Notes: generated by a model not told the origin, from the sequence alone. A stretch of 64,000 nt of DNA from Cordylochernes scorpioides (GCA_030710605.1 CP092868.1:33346498-33410497); one strand, 5' to 3'. Shown: positions 45,036-55,528, counted from the first letter of the stretch. Numbers and translations are program-made.

Positions 45036-46151
45036 ACTATATATATTTTATTTTTCCACACTATTTATAACCTTGTACTAAAATTATATAAAAGAACGTA
45101 CCTGGATCTGTAAAGAAAAAAAAAACATTTTTTTTTCTCAAAATATTTCGAGAGATTGCTCCCTCTTTATCAATTTATTGCACAGTAAACTTAATTTACA
45201 AATTCTTATAGATCACATGAAAACAAATTAGTCATTGGTCAAAAAGTTGTACTAGTTGTACTGAAGTGTCTGATGGACGATAAGAATATGCCTTTTTCAT
45301 AAATTATCCACTTGATCCCAAAAAAAATGAATTTTGTACTATTTTTTCCACAATATTTATAAAGTTTCTTGATTATTCAAACGAAAATGAAATGCTGTTT
45401 GCATTGTAAAACTGAAATTCCATGAGCAAAGAGAAAAATGACGATCAACAAGGAAGTAAAAGACGTCAATAATATTTTTAATGATATTTGGTAACTTATA
45501 GATAGAAGAAAACATACCAAGAAATCTCACAAAATTCTTCTATCTTTCCCAAAACCCAACTTTACCATAAATTCAGACTAACAACGACACAATGGCCCTA
45601 GACTGACTGTTTGCCCAGAAGTTTAGCTTCGGTTTGTAAGGTTCAGAACCAGTCTGGGCCCATAAATCCTGATGTTGGGATGGGCCGCGCAGTGCAAGCT
45701 ACCACCACCAGATTTCACCAGAGTTCCAGACCCTAATTGCCATCTTGTAACACTGCCCGATTGATTTATTGCCTTGGTGAATAAATCACAGACGCCTGAA
45801 GGCCTTCTAGTTTTACCGCCTGCTTAGGTAGCAGTCAGTACCCATAGGATGGAAGAAAACCTCTCCATGTATAACATGTCTAACTAAGGATTTGATATTA
45901 TCAGAATGACCTATTGAATCATTTTAAATTTATATGAAAGCACATAATGCTCTATTCATGATCTTAATTTTATTCATGGATTCCTGGATACTAGATTCTA
46001 ACTACCCAAAAGATTGTTTTTTAAAAGTCTTCTCTATCATTTATATTCAGCTATTAGTTTTTTTTTTTAGCAAAAAAAAAAATATATATATTGAAAATAT
46101 ATAATGTAATGGGAATATCATCAATATTATACCGATATTGTGGCAAAGAAA
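45036..46151. other. Unassigned, with a GC-richer island
   Basis: 45,560-45,870 is GC-richer and may be part of an unknown retroelement or gene relic: GGGCCGCGCAGTGCAAGC, CACCACCACCAG and GACGCCTGAAGGCC. No long open frame on either strand. The remainder is AT-rich. Confidence 0.35.
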
Positions 46152-46424
46152 TACACCAATACCTCGCTTTGCGTCGTTTCGTTTTGCGTTTTTTTCGAAG
46201 TTGCGTCGCTGCTTAATTTTTACTGATTTTCACTGTGCGTCGTTAGATTTTCGAAGTTGCGTTGTTTTGGATTCGAGTCTTTAATTTTTTTTTTCCTAAA
46301 TATGGCAACACCTTTGTTTTTGATAGCGCCTTCACATATTTTCACTTTGCGTCGTTTCAATTTGCGTCGTGTTTTTTTTTTTTTTTTGGAACGTAACCCC
46401 GACGCAAAGCGAGGTATGGGTGTA
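46152..46424. mobile_element. MITE with TACACC...GCGTCG ends (third copy)
   Basis: 273 bp, colinear with 9,934-10,193 and 17,800-18,079, with ends TACACCAATACCTCGC / GCGAGGTATGGGTGTA. Internal A/T runs differ in length. Confidence 0.88.
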
Positions 46425-46955
46425 ATTTATATTTTATTACTTAATTTTAATTTAATTTATAAATGAAAAATCAACAGATAATTAATCTGTATTTATAAAA
46501 TCATCATATATGTTCCATAGCTCGGTTGTTCAATGTACTCTTTAGGTGTATATAGTTTTTTGGTTGATAGTTGTTGACTAGTCATTCTGACGTCATCAAT
46601 AAATATTTTTACATCTTAATATATCCCAAGACTTAATTTCTTCGCTGCAATATTGTATTTTTGCAGGATGATAACAATGACAGTGAAAAATAAAAATCTA
46701 TTTTAAAATTCATTAAAGCATTGCAAACTTTAGAAAGCAAAAGACTTTATCATGTATATCGTTTTTGAGAAATATGCCGTTTAGGGGATTATATATACAA
46801 GAGTAAAACGACATTTGAAAATTATCTCGCATGTGTTTCTTTTCAACGAAAAATCAAAATTTATTTCGAGGAGAAATAACGATTATTTCTAACCTTTGGG
46901 ATGAGGTATGAAAGAATGAATTGTGAAGAGTAATGATAAACGGAAAAATAAAAAT
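46425..46955. other. No feature seen
   Basis: AT-rich, noncoding as far as can be judged. Confidence 0.4.
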
Positions 46956-47028
46956 GTCCAGAGATGGGAATCGAACCCACAGTGTTCCGCATACCGGGCA
47001 GATGCCATGTCCACTAGGCTACCATGGA
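46956..47028 (-). tRNA. tRNA-like gene, anticodon loop CCGGTAT
   Basis: The minus strand folds as a cloverleaf: acceptor TCCATGG/CTCTGGA with one mismatch; D arm GCC/GGC; anticodon stem TCTGC/GCGGA; T arm GTGGG-TTCGATT-CCCAT. Internal promoters match well (A box TAGCCTAGTGG, B box GGTTCGATTCC). A TTTTTATTTTT run follows, a pol III terminator. Position 33 is C rather than the near-universal U, and the anticodon would be GGT (Thr), which eukaryotes normally do not use. It is therefore probably a tRNA pseudogene or SINE head. No second copy is seen in the window. Confidence 0.6.
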
Positions 47029-47759
47029 CATATTTTTCAGTTCGAAAATAATACATAAAAATACATATATACAAGAGTATAGAGAGAAAAAAAGCCTTTT
47101 TTATCGACTCAATATCCTTCCCAAATTGATTTGATTTGATATTTTATAATACTATAAGAATTTTGATATCTTTAAAATCATATAAAGACATGTTTAGTTG
47201 GGGAAACGGTGAGGTACCAATGTTCTATATAATTTAAAACGTCTTCATTTAAATATTCGGTTTTTTTTTTTTACAATATAGTGGTACATCACGACAATAT
47301 TTTAAAAGGGCTCAGAAAAGTCAGAAATAGCAAGGATGGAATCCAGAATGTATTCCCAAATGATCCCAAAGTCCAGTAATGATCCGATGATAGATTGCGT
47401 CTTCCGCAGGGGGGAGCGACCCCACCAATAATCATCATTAATAAAGAAATGATGATGATAATCATCGAATCATTTTAATGCGGCGCATTGATTGGCTGAC
47501 AGACCTATGTCATGTTAGTGATAGTGAAAATACGAGTTCATTCTAATTTATATAAATATATATAGTTTTTAAACGATGTTGTGTCTTTTTTCTTCTTTGT
47601 CATTATAGTTCCTAGTTGGATATCTGTACCAGGTTCGAAACCTACTTTGATTCTCTTTTTTTCAACTTAGTACGTATAATAAAGATCTGATTAATAATAG
47701 ATAAATGATTCTGATTCCCTGCTTCTAACGTATTTTTCATTGAGTTTTATATTTATATA
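47029..47759. other. No gene supported
   Basis: Includes a GC-richer spot at 47,395-47,425 (CTTCCGCAGGGGGGAGCGAC) followed by ATGATGATGATAATCATCG. No open frame recognised. The LTR element was inserted into an AT-rich TATATA site at its right edge. Confidence 0.35.
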
Positions 47760-48632
47760 TGTAATATGATGCAATTGTTGTTATTACACTATAATATTTG
47801 ATGTATTACACTGTTGTAGAATTCTGTCGACTTAACCGTTCTGTGGCAATATCGTTGCGGGGTTTCTTGTTGTTCGATTTGAATGGTGAGGATTGGTTGA
47901 AGCGCAGTCGTTGAGTGGTAAGTGAAGCACACAGTTAGGAATAATCAGGACACATGATGAGGTTTGAAAATAAAAGGCAACTGGATTGGAGGAAAGAAAG
48001 CTTGAGAAGAGCTGAGCGATTTGACTTATTAATTATCTGATCACATGGCGGTGATTGTACTTAGCTACGGGATGAGCAGAGGGGAAGAGGTTCAGAGCCG
48101 ATGTCACCTCCTTGGGAGCCAAAGCGTAACTGACCATTCTTGCTTTTCGATTTAACACCAAGACTCCGTTTCTCTCTGATTGGTTGAGAGATGATCACAT
48201 GATCTTTCCCTATTGGTTGACCTATTTAGATGCTATCTGCTGATTGGCCGGCGGCTTCCTTTAGTGTTAGTTACGCCCGGCCTGGGTCAGGAAGTGTCGG
48301 GTAGCTTGACGCTTATAACTTCGACGGATATTAGATACGTCCTGTCTTTGCCGGAAATATTGGGTGTTAGCTTTAACATTTATAACTTCTGGTCACTAGA
48401 TACGTCCTGTTTTTCCAGGAAGTGTTGGTTTAAACTTAGCTCGCAGGGACCTGGGGTCAGAAGGTTAACTGCGTCGTTATTAATAAATATGCTCTCCTCT
48501 AGATCTACTTTCTATGTCTTTTGTTACTTTCTTTCCTCCAGTTACCTTATTCTTTTATTAAATCTTTGAAAATCATACATGGTACATACATAGTGGGTCG
48601 GGGTTGCATTTAATTATATACAAATTATGACA
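47760..48632 (-). repeat. 3' LTR (minus orientation) of the gypsy-type element
   Basis: 873 bp, TG...CA. Identical in length to 53,470-54,342, and by eye differing at only two bases (near 48,350 and 48,380). It is 82 bp longer than the solo LTR at 1,175-1,973, the extra being 47,760-47,841. The 118-codon plus-strand frame within is not a gene. Confidence 0.95.
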
Positions 48633-50435
48633 GATGCGCCCCCTACATGTGAAGAATTCAAGAAGGGGTTAGCCTGAGAGAATTCTGTAAAGTGAAAAAT
48701 AATTTGGTGGGAAAATTAGTTGTGGGTATTGAGGGGCTATATACAAGCATTGCTGGTGACATAAAAGTAAGATAGAATGGTGTTGATGATATAGGTTGAG
48801 TATAATTAATAGAAATCAAAAATTTTTAATTGTAAGAAATCAATGAATGCTATGGTACATAGTGGGCTAAAAAAGGAAAATGTGCCTAAACGAATTCTAC
48901 TCGATATAAGAAAGAAGATCGAGGGAGTTCTATTAAGGTTTTTGAAATCAAAATAAAAACAATATAAAAATAGTTGAATGAAATCAAAATTGAATGTTTT
49001 TGGTTGAAAAAGAAAAATTATTTTGTTGCATGGTGATAAGGGAAAATGCCTAGTTACTTTTTTTGCTCGAATTTGGAAAAGAATTCGAGGGAATTTCATA
49101 AGGTCTTTTGAAATCAAAATAAAATAAAATAAAAGTTTTTTGAGCGAAATCAAAGTTGAGTGCTTGGTTGAATGGTGAAAAAAAAAAAGGAAAAATGCCT
49201 AACCATATTCTATTCGAGATTGGGAATGAAATCGAAGGAATTCTATTAGGTCTTTTGAGAAATCAAAAATAAAAATAAAATAAAAGTTGAATGAAATCAA
49301 AATGAAGGCTTGGTTACACAAAAAGAAAAAGCCTTGTTGTATGAAAAAAAAAGAAAATGCTTTGTTGCGTTGGTGAAAAAAAAAAGAATTGCCTAATTAC
49401 TATCCTACTTGAGATTGGAAATGAAATCGAGGGGGTTTCATTAGGTCTTTTGAGAAAAAAATAAAAATAAAAATAAGAGTTGAACGAAATCAAAGTTGAG
49501 TGCTTGGAAAAAAAAAGAGAAATGAAAAATAAAAAGGTTTCAACAACAAAGGGTGATTTAATGTTTTTAGTTTAATCGAAAGCCAGTGAGTTTTCGTTGA
49601 TAATTGAGTTGTGACAGTATAAGCTAAGTGGTAAATAGAATGATAATTGATAAATAAAAATGATAATATAAACTAATTGAAAAAAAAAAAGATAATTAAT
49701 GATTAAAAGTGGTAATAAGTTGAATAAATTGATAAATTGATTAAATATTTAAATTTTAATTGAGAGAAAATAATGAAAATGATTGATATGAAAAATAAGG
49801 TGTATTGGTTGGAACCCTTTGGTATCTACATGCCCTGATCTACATGTATTGGTTGCTCCATTTTGCCCTATAAATGTTTTACTTGCTCAATTATGCCCTA
49901 TAAATTTTTTGTCTCATCTGTAGCGACACTTAGGTGAAAAACGTGATTCTAGCCCTCAAGTGCGTCTATGCTGTGTGTACAGGAGACATGGAAATCTATA
50001 TAACCTTTATGTGTAATTTTTTGTCTTTGTGTGTGTGTTGTGAAAAAATGTTAGAAGTCGGTTGTGTAAGAAATGTGTGAGCTAGTTCTAGGTGTTGTCT
50101 CGTGGATGTGGAATTGGGTGGTAAAAATCGATATGTAGACTCGAACTGGAATCAAAATCGGTGGCATAGCGAGGTTCCCAGTTGACCTCAATAGGGGATC
50201 TTCTCATTGTAATTAGAGATACGGAAGTGGGGTGTGTCGGGCAAACGAGAGGGAATGAAATTGGAGATCGGACGAAGGCGCTCCGCTTTGTTTACAGAGG
50301 TCGAATTTAACCGCCGCGGACTACACTTCCTGTCGTGGTGTTTCAAATTCTCATTTCCTGCCGTCTATTTATTTTTGGTGCGGCTCAGATCTTGTTTTTG
50401 GAGCGTGATTTCTCCGACACTGATTGGTCATCTTT
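48633..50435 (-). other. 3' internal noncoding region of the LTR element
   Basis: Holds four degenerate tandem units (about 48,886, 49,045, 49,196 and 49,386), each with TGCCTA, TTCGAG-like and GAAATCGAGG, then AGGTCTTTTGA and AAATCAAAAT. On the minus strand GTAGGGGGCGC lies just before the LTR and may act as the polypurine tract. No env-like frame is recognised. Confidence 0.6.
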
Positions 50436-52838
50436 TCAGTCACTGCTATCTCTTCGGAGTTTATTTAGATTTTCTGCGAAGATGGTTCCTAAAATTATGA
50501 GAAGCTTTATAAATGTTTGTCCACAATGAAGAACTGCTTGTCCAAAATTAAAAACTGCTTGTCCTAAATTAAAAACTACCTCTTGTAATTCGAAGATTTT
50601 CTGCGCGGGCATGGCATAGATAAACAAGTAATTAATGAATAAAATTGGGATACAGTTGTACGGTAGAACTAATAAACAAAGGATAAAAATCAGATGAAAG
50701 ATAGGATATTGCCCCATGTTCGTCCACATTTTTGTAACTGGGGACTCTGAAATATTTGCTTGAACCTTATGAATTGTAGAATTTGAATGATTGGTAGGTT
50801 CGCAGTTCTCTTGTTTGATATCTTTAGGGGGTGGTGTGATATGATTGAACTGGTTGTCAGGTTTACAGTTCTCCTGTTTGATAGTCAATGGTTTTATTAG
50901 AGATATGTCGGCGGTAATTGGTTTAGGTTGAGATGTGTGATCGTTGCTCTGACGTGGATGTGGTAATTTTGGCATTGTTTGTGTGGTGTGTACGCTGTGC
51001 TTTATGTACGAATTTTGTTTTGCTTTGGTGTCTGTGTCGGTATTTTTACGTGAAGGTTGGTTGTATTCATCGATTCTTCTAGCGAATCGGCAGGTGGGAC
51101 AGGTTTTTACTTGTTTTGCGATGTCTTGTGTCATGTTCTGCCAATAATACTGTGCTGAGATGAGCCTCGTCATCTTGGAGATGTTTGGATGGTGGTGTTG
51201 TGTGTGTACGGACTTAAGAAGTCTGGTTGTAAGTGAACTTGGGACTATAGTTTTAAGTACTCCTTTTCGGGAGACGGTGCGCAGTTTATTGTGATCTATA
51301 GTCACGCGAGATTTTCCCGGTGGAGAAGACTGTTGGCTCTGTATGAGTGGCGCATCTAGAAAGCCACAAAATGGGATACGAGTTCCAACGCCCGTTTCAT
51401 ATTGTTGTACTCCATTTATGCTACGGACCTCATATTCGTATCTTGACAATCTTAACCTCCATCGAAACAATCTGCCTGACGGAGCTTTGATCTCTTTCAA
51501 CCACTGCAATGCGGGATGGTCAGAAAATATTGTAAACTTTCTGCCCATTAGACAGGTGCGGAAATTATCCACACTTTCCACAATGGCTAGGCATTGTAGT
51601 TCCAAGTCTGAATAATTTCGCTCGTGACTACGCAGAGATCGGCTGAAATGTTGAACGGTGTATGTCTTCCCATCAGGGTAGACTTGTTTAAGAACGCCTG
51701 TAATGCTGAATGTTGAGGTGTTACAGTACACCTGGCATGGTAGATCTTCCTGGTAAAGGTGTAATGTGGGGTGTGTGGTAAGGTTTTCTTTCAGGTTAGT
51801 GAACGCTTTCTGGCATTCGTCATCCCAGACCCACATGATATCCTTTTTTAGAAGGTTGATAAGTGGCGTCCGCAAGCGGGCGTGGTCCGGAATGAACTCT
51901 TTATAGGCGTTCACAGCTTTTAGGAAGGATCGCAATGTTTTTCGATTGTGTGGTTGTTTGGTGGCGTGAATTTTTTCTATGTTTTGTGTAGACGGGATGA
52001 TTGTATTATTCTTAACGGTTGTGCATGCGCTTGTTTGTCGTTGTTGTTGTCTTTTGGCGTGCGTGTTGCGTTTGTTGTGCGGGTTGTGTGTGTTTGTCGC
52101 GTGGTGACGTATGGGTGCGTGTATGTTGTGAGGTACATTTGCGTAATTATGGTGTGGCGAAGTGTGGTCATGTGTGGATTTTGTGTGGTAAGTGGATGAG
52201 CTGTGTCGGTGTACGGACACTTTTTTGGGCATTATTGGATTTGTAGGTTGAAGTCGTGGTGGCTTTACATGTGGTGGGTATAAAGTATTGGCAATTGGGT
52301 TGAGTGAAAAGTTGCGTGGTGTGAGATTAGAATGATGGCATGTAAATATTTGGGGTTTGGGCAATGAATGCAGGCAAGGGTTTCCATGTGTGAAAGCTTT
52401 GGGTGCTGTGCGAGTCCTTTGGGACAGATTTTGGCCTAGCCCGTGCTTGCATTCATTTGACACATGTTTAAAGTGGTAGATAGTATTAGACAATGGGACG
52501 CCAAGTTGGAAAATAGTGCCGCGATTATAATTTAGTTTTAATTTATACTGATAAAGGGTTTTTAAGGTAAGAACTCCAAATGGCAAGGATGCATTTACCA
52601 CGTGGAAGTTCTCTCTACGGGTTATTTGGCCTATTGTCAGAGGGAAAGTTAAATGTCCTATTATTTTCGTAAAACTATTTAGGGTGGATAGATCAAGGGA
52701 AGGTTTTTTAATACTTAAGTTGGGAAGTTGTGCTTTTAATCTATTGTATAAATGATACGGCAATATGTTCGAACCTGCGTCTGGTTCAATTAGAAAGGTA
52801 CATGGTAGGTCCTGGGTCAGATACAAGTCCAAAGTCAA
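50436..52838 (-). CDS. pol-like protein lacking RT palm and integrase core
   Basis: 800 codons. Residues 1-100 resemble a retroviral-type aspartic protease with LIEPDAGSNILP at 16-27, so D-A-G in place of D-T-G. The first codon shown is TTG; the frame runs open upstream (FEIKVGNPPN) into the preceding frame, so expression probably needs frameshifting. Residues 110-295 are a His/Thr/Pro-rich spacer where the RT palm, with its YxDD motif, should be. Residues 300-480 are RT connection plus RNase H, in which the first catalytic Asp is Asn (YCNTS, about 370) and the C-terminal DALSR-type block is changed. E and the SDHPAL Asp remain. Residues 540-590 are an H-H-C-C integrase zinc finger (CPTC). 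The integrase D-D-E core is absent. The end has a hydrophobic, probably membrane-spanning stretch (about 710-740) and GQAVF repeats. Confidence 0.85.
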   Translation of the reverse strand: MTLDLYLTQDLPCTFLIEPDAGSNILPYHLYNRLKAQLPNLSIKKPSLDLSTLNSFTKIIGHLTFPLTIGQITRRENFHVVNASLPFGVLTLKTLYQYKLKLNYNRGTIFQLGVPLSNTIYHFKHVSNECKHGLGQNLSQRTRTAPKAFTHGNPCLHSLPKPQIFTCHHSNLTPRNFSLNPIANTLYPPHVKPPRLQPTNPIMPKKVSVHRHSSSTYHTKSTHDHTSPHHNYANVPHNIHAPIRHHATNTHNPHNKRNTHAKRQQQRQTSACTTVKNNTIIPSTQNIEKIHATKQPHNRKTLRSFLKAVNAYKEFIPDHARLRTPLINLLKKDIMWVWDDECQKAFTNLKENLTTHPTLHLYQEDLPCQVYCNTSTFSITGVLKQVYPDGKTYTVQHFSRSLRSHERNYSDLELQCLAIVESVDNFRTCLMGRKFTIFSDHPALQWLKEIKAPSGRLFRWRLRLSRYEYEVRSINGVQQYETGVGTRIPFCGFLDAPLIQSQQSSPPGKSRVTIDHNKLRTVSRKGVLKTIVPSSLTTRLLKSVHTQHHHPNISKMTRLISAQYYWQNMTQDIAKQVKTCPTCRFARRIDEYNQPSRKNTDTDTKAKQNSYIKHSVHTTQTMPKLPHPRQSNDHTSQPKPITADISLIKPLTIKQENCKPDNQFNHITPPPKDIKQENCEPTNHSNSTIHKVQANISESPVTKMWTNMGQYPIFHLIFILCLLVLPYNCIPILFINYLFIYAMPAQKIFELQEVVFNLGQAVFNFGQAVLHCGQTFIKLLIILGTIFAENLNKLRRDSSD

Positions 52839-52869
52839 TTTGATGGTGTCATTGGGTGGATTGCCTACC

Positions 52870-53346
52870 TTAATCTCGAAAGGGCTCCACTGTGGCGTCT
52901 TCGGCTTGGGTTGGCAGGCTTGGAATATCTGTTGGACCGGGTCGGGACTGCTTGCACTGTCCGCGCAATTGAAAGGGAAATTTAGTCATTTGTACTGCTT
53001 CCATTCGAGTGGACCGCGTTGTCGGTACACTGGGCCCGTGTCGCGTGGATTGCTTCCGGGTGCACGGGTACGGCATGGCGGGTGGCGACTCCTCGGTGGG
53101 CGTCAGGTTGTTCGGACACGTACCGGCGGTGCGGGCGTCGGCTGTCCCGAGGGTGGCGCTCCGGAAGACCGCTTCCAGTTGCGTGGATCTTGCCCCTTGT
53201 AGCGCGGCGGTCAGTTCTAAAATTACCGTCGCCAGGGTGTGTCTTGTCGCTTCGTTCGTTGTCAGTCTCTTTCCGTTCGTTGCCAGTTTGTTCTCTCTTG
53301 GTTTGTCATTGCCTTTTGTTTTGCTGGTGCCTGGGCTAATTTCCAT
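52870..53346 (-). CDS. Short gag-position frame of the LTR element
   Basis: 158 codons starting MEISPGTSKTKG, Thr/Arg/Pro-rich, with a KFPFQLRGQCKQ segment near the end that may be the relic of a gag zinc knuckle. It ends inside the start of the protease-like frame and is in a different phase, the usual gag-pol arrangement. Gag capsid helices are not recognisable, and at 158 residues it is much shorter than typical gypsy gag, so it is probably internally deleted. Two overlapping plus-strand frames here are shadows. Confidence 0.55.
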   Translation of the reverse strand: MEISPGTSKTKGNDKPRENKLATNGKRLTTNEATRHTLATVILELTAALQGARSTQLEAVFRSATLGTADARTAGTCPNNLTPTEESPPAMPYPCTRKQSTRHGPSVPTTRSTRMEAVQMTKFPFQLRGQCKQSRPGPTDIPSLPTQAEDATVEPFRD

Positions 53347-53393
53347 AATTTTTATCCTAATTAAGCTCCATAATCTTTATCCTGTCGACTCTG

Positions 53394-53469
53394 TGTAATA
53401 TGATGCTGCAATTGTTATTACACTATAATATTTGTTGTATTACACTGTTGTAGAATCCTGTCGACTCTG
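53394..53469 (-). repeat. 76-bp extra copy of the LTR edge next to the 5' LTR
   Basis: Starts TGTAATATGATGC like the LTR edge at 53,470, and ends CCTGTCGACTCTG, as does the sequence before it. The other LTR has no such extra copy. It lies where a primer-binding site should be (minus strand, just inside the 5' LTR). Confidence 0.8.
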
Positions 53470-54342
53470 TGTAATATGATGCAATTGTTGTTATTACACT
53501 ATAATATTTGATGTATTACACTGTTGTAGAATTCTGTCGACTTAACCGTTCTGTGGCAATATCGTTGCGGGGTTTCTTGTTGTTCGATTTGAATGGTGAG
53601 GATTGGTTGAAGCGCAGTCGTTGAGTGGTAAGTGAAGCACACAGTTAGGAATAATCAGGACACATGATGAGGTTTGAAAATAAAAGGCAACTGGATTGGA
53701 GGAAAGAAAGCTTGAGAAGAGCTGAGCGATTTGACTTATTAATTATCTGATCACATGGCGGTGATTGTACTTAGCTACGGGATGAGCAGAGGGGAAGAGG
53801 TTCAGAGCCGATGTCACCTCCTTGGGAGCCAAAGCGTAACTGACCATTCTTGCTTTTCGATTTAACACCAAGACTCCGTTTCTCTCTGATTGGTTGAGAG
53901 ATGATCACATGATCTTTCCCTATTGGTTGACCTATTTAGATGCTATCTGCTGATTGGCCGGCGGCTTCCTTTAGTGTTAGTTACGCCCGGCCTGGGTCAG
54001 GAAGTGTCGGGTAGCTTGACGCTTATAACTTCGACGGATATTAGATACGTCCTGTCTTTACCGGAAATATTGGGTGTTAGCTTTAACATTCATAACTTCT
54101 GGTCACTAGATACGTCCTGTTTTTCCAGGAAGTGTTGGTTTAAACTTAGCTCGCAGGGACCTGGGGTCAGAAGGTTAACTGCGTCGTTATTAATAAATAT
54201 GCTCTCCTCTAGATCTACTTTCTATGTCTTTTGTTACTTTCTTTCCTCCAGTTACCTTATTCTTTTATTAAATCTTTGAAAATCATACATGGTACATACA
54301 TAGTGGGTCGGGGTTGCATTTAATTATATACAAATTATGACA
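53470..54342 (-). repeat. 5' LTR (minus orientation) of the gypsy-type element
   Basis: 873 bp, TGTAATATG...AATTATGACA on the plus strand. Same length as the other LTR, with two differences seen by eye. Confidence 0.95.
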
Positions 54343-54585
54343 TATATATACATTTGTATTTGTATGGAAAAGTACCCATTCCTTTCAAATTCATAAAAAC
54401 ACGATCTTTTTCGAAATCTTTTCTTAACAAATCTCTATGCTTATTATATATATATAACAGTAAAGGTTGACTCTCTCCCGCCAAAATAGATGCTAGAACT
54501 AAGAGCCTTTGAGGTGAGCTGCGACCTTAATTCCTATGGAACAATATCCTCTCGAAAAAAATTCAATATATATTATATTGAATAT

Positions 54586-55050
54586 ACACTCATGAATAAA
54601 ACTTAAGAAAGTTGTACCTTTTAGCATGTATATTGAGATTCAGACAATAACTCTGAAAGATACACTCATGGACAAACTTAAGGAAGTTGTACCTTTTAGC
54701 ATGTATATTGAGATTCAAACAATAACTCTGAAAGATATACTCATGGAAAAACTTAAGGAAGTTGTACCTTTTCGCATGTATATTGAGATTCAGACAATAA
54801 CTCTGAAAGATATACTTATGGACAAAACTTAAGGAAGTTGTACCTTTTCGCATGTATATTGAGATTCAGCCAATAAATCTGAAAGATACACTCATGGAAA
54901 AAACTGAAGGAAGTTGTACCTTTTAGCATGTATATTGAGATTCAGACAATAAATCTGAAAGATACACTCATGGAAAAAACTTAAGAAAGTTGTACCTTTA
55001 AGCATGTATATTTAGATTCAGACAATAACTCTGAAAGATATTTGATACAT
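54586..55050 (+). repeat. 76-bp satellite from MITE family T, six units
   Basis: Units start at ACACTCATG or ATACTCATGG near 54,588, 54,663, 54,738, 54,812, 54,888 and 54,964. Same monomer as 33,016-33,425 and 38,981-39,600, in the opposite orientation. Antisense frames are artefacts. Confidence 0.88.
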
Positions 55051-55259
55051 ATACATTAATCTAAAAGTACCGGAGGGTTTTGAGAAAAAACATTTAGCTT
55101 CAATCTCAATGGAAAACCCTAATATTTGTACCATCTACTGTGGGTACAACTCTGGTAGAGGAAGGAAAATATCCAAATGAGATGGTTAACACAAAAGGGG
55201 ATCGAATTAAAGCTGGGAAAAGCTTTCTCTCTCTTAAGCCTCTTTTTTAAAAATACATA

Positions 55260-55528
55260 CAGTTAAACCTGACTATAGCGCACCCTCTTGGGACTCACCA
55301 AAATAGGGTGCTATAGAGTGGGGGTGCTATAGACAGGTCACTTTTAATGTACAGTTAAACCTGTCTATAGCGCCCCCTCTTGGGAATCACCAAAATAGGG
55401 TGCTATAGAGAGGGGGTGCTATAGACAGGTCACTTTTAATGTAAATCGCATCGTACTACGTATTCAAAATGGGCGCTATAGAGAGGAAGGCGCTATTTAG
55501 AGGGGGCGCTATAGACAGGTTTAACTGT
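55260..55528. mobile_element. Compound MITE with CAGTTAAACCTG ends
   Basis: The left end occurs twice (about 55,261 and 55,352), each followed by GCGC(A/C)CCCTCTTGG and GGTGCTATAGA. One right end, GACAGGTTTAACTG, is at about 55,520. The single form is at 35,270-35,429. It arose by a 91-bp internal tandem duplication or by insertion of one copy into another. Confidence 0.85.

Larger units (their letters stand above)
47754..54348 (-). mobile_element. Ty3/gypsy-type LTR retrotransposon, non-autonomous
   Basis: Two 873-bp LTRs enclose about 4.8 kb. The flanks TATATA (47,754-47,759 and 54,343-54,348) give a 4-6 bp duplication, uncertain because the target is alternating TA. Coding is on the minus strand: a short gag-position frame, then an 800-codon pol-like frame lacking the RT palm and integrase core. 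Near-identical LTRs mean recent insertion, so the missing enzymes must have been supplied in trans. Confidence 0.92.

Noticed and set aside
48213-48569. 118-codon frame, repeated at 53,923-54,279
   Set aside because: It lies inside the LTRs in antisense to the element and is broken in the solo LTR; an incidental frame.
52765-53398. Plus-strand frames of 106-145 codons, GC-rich
   Set aside because: Antisense shadows of the gag-position frame of the LTR element.
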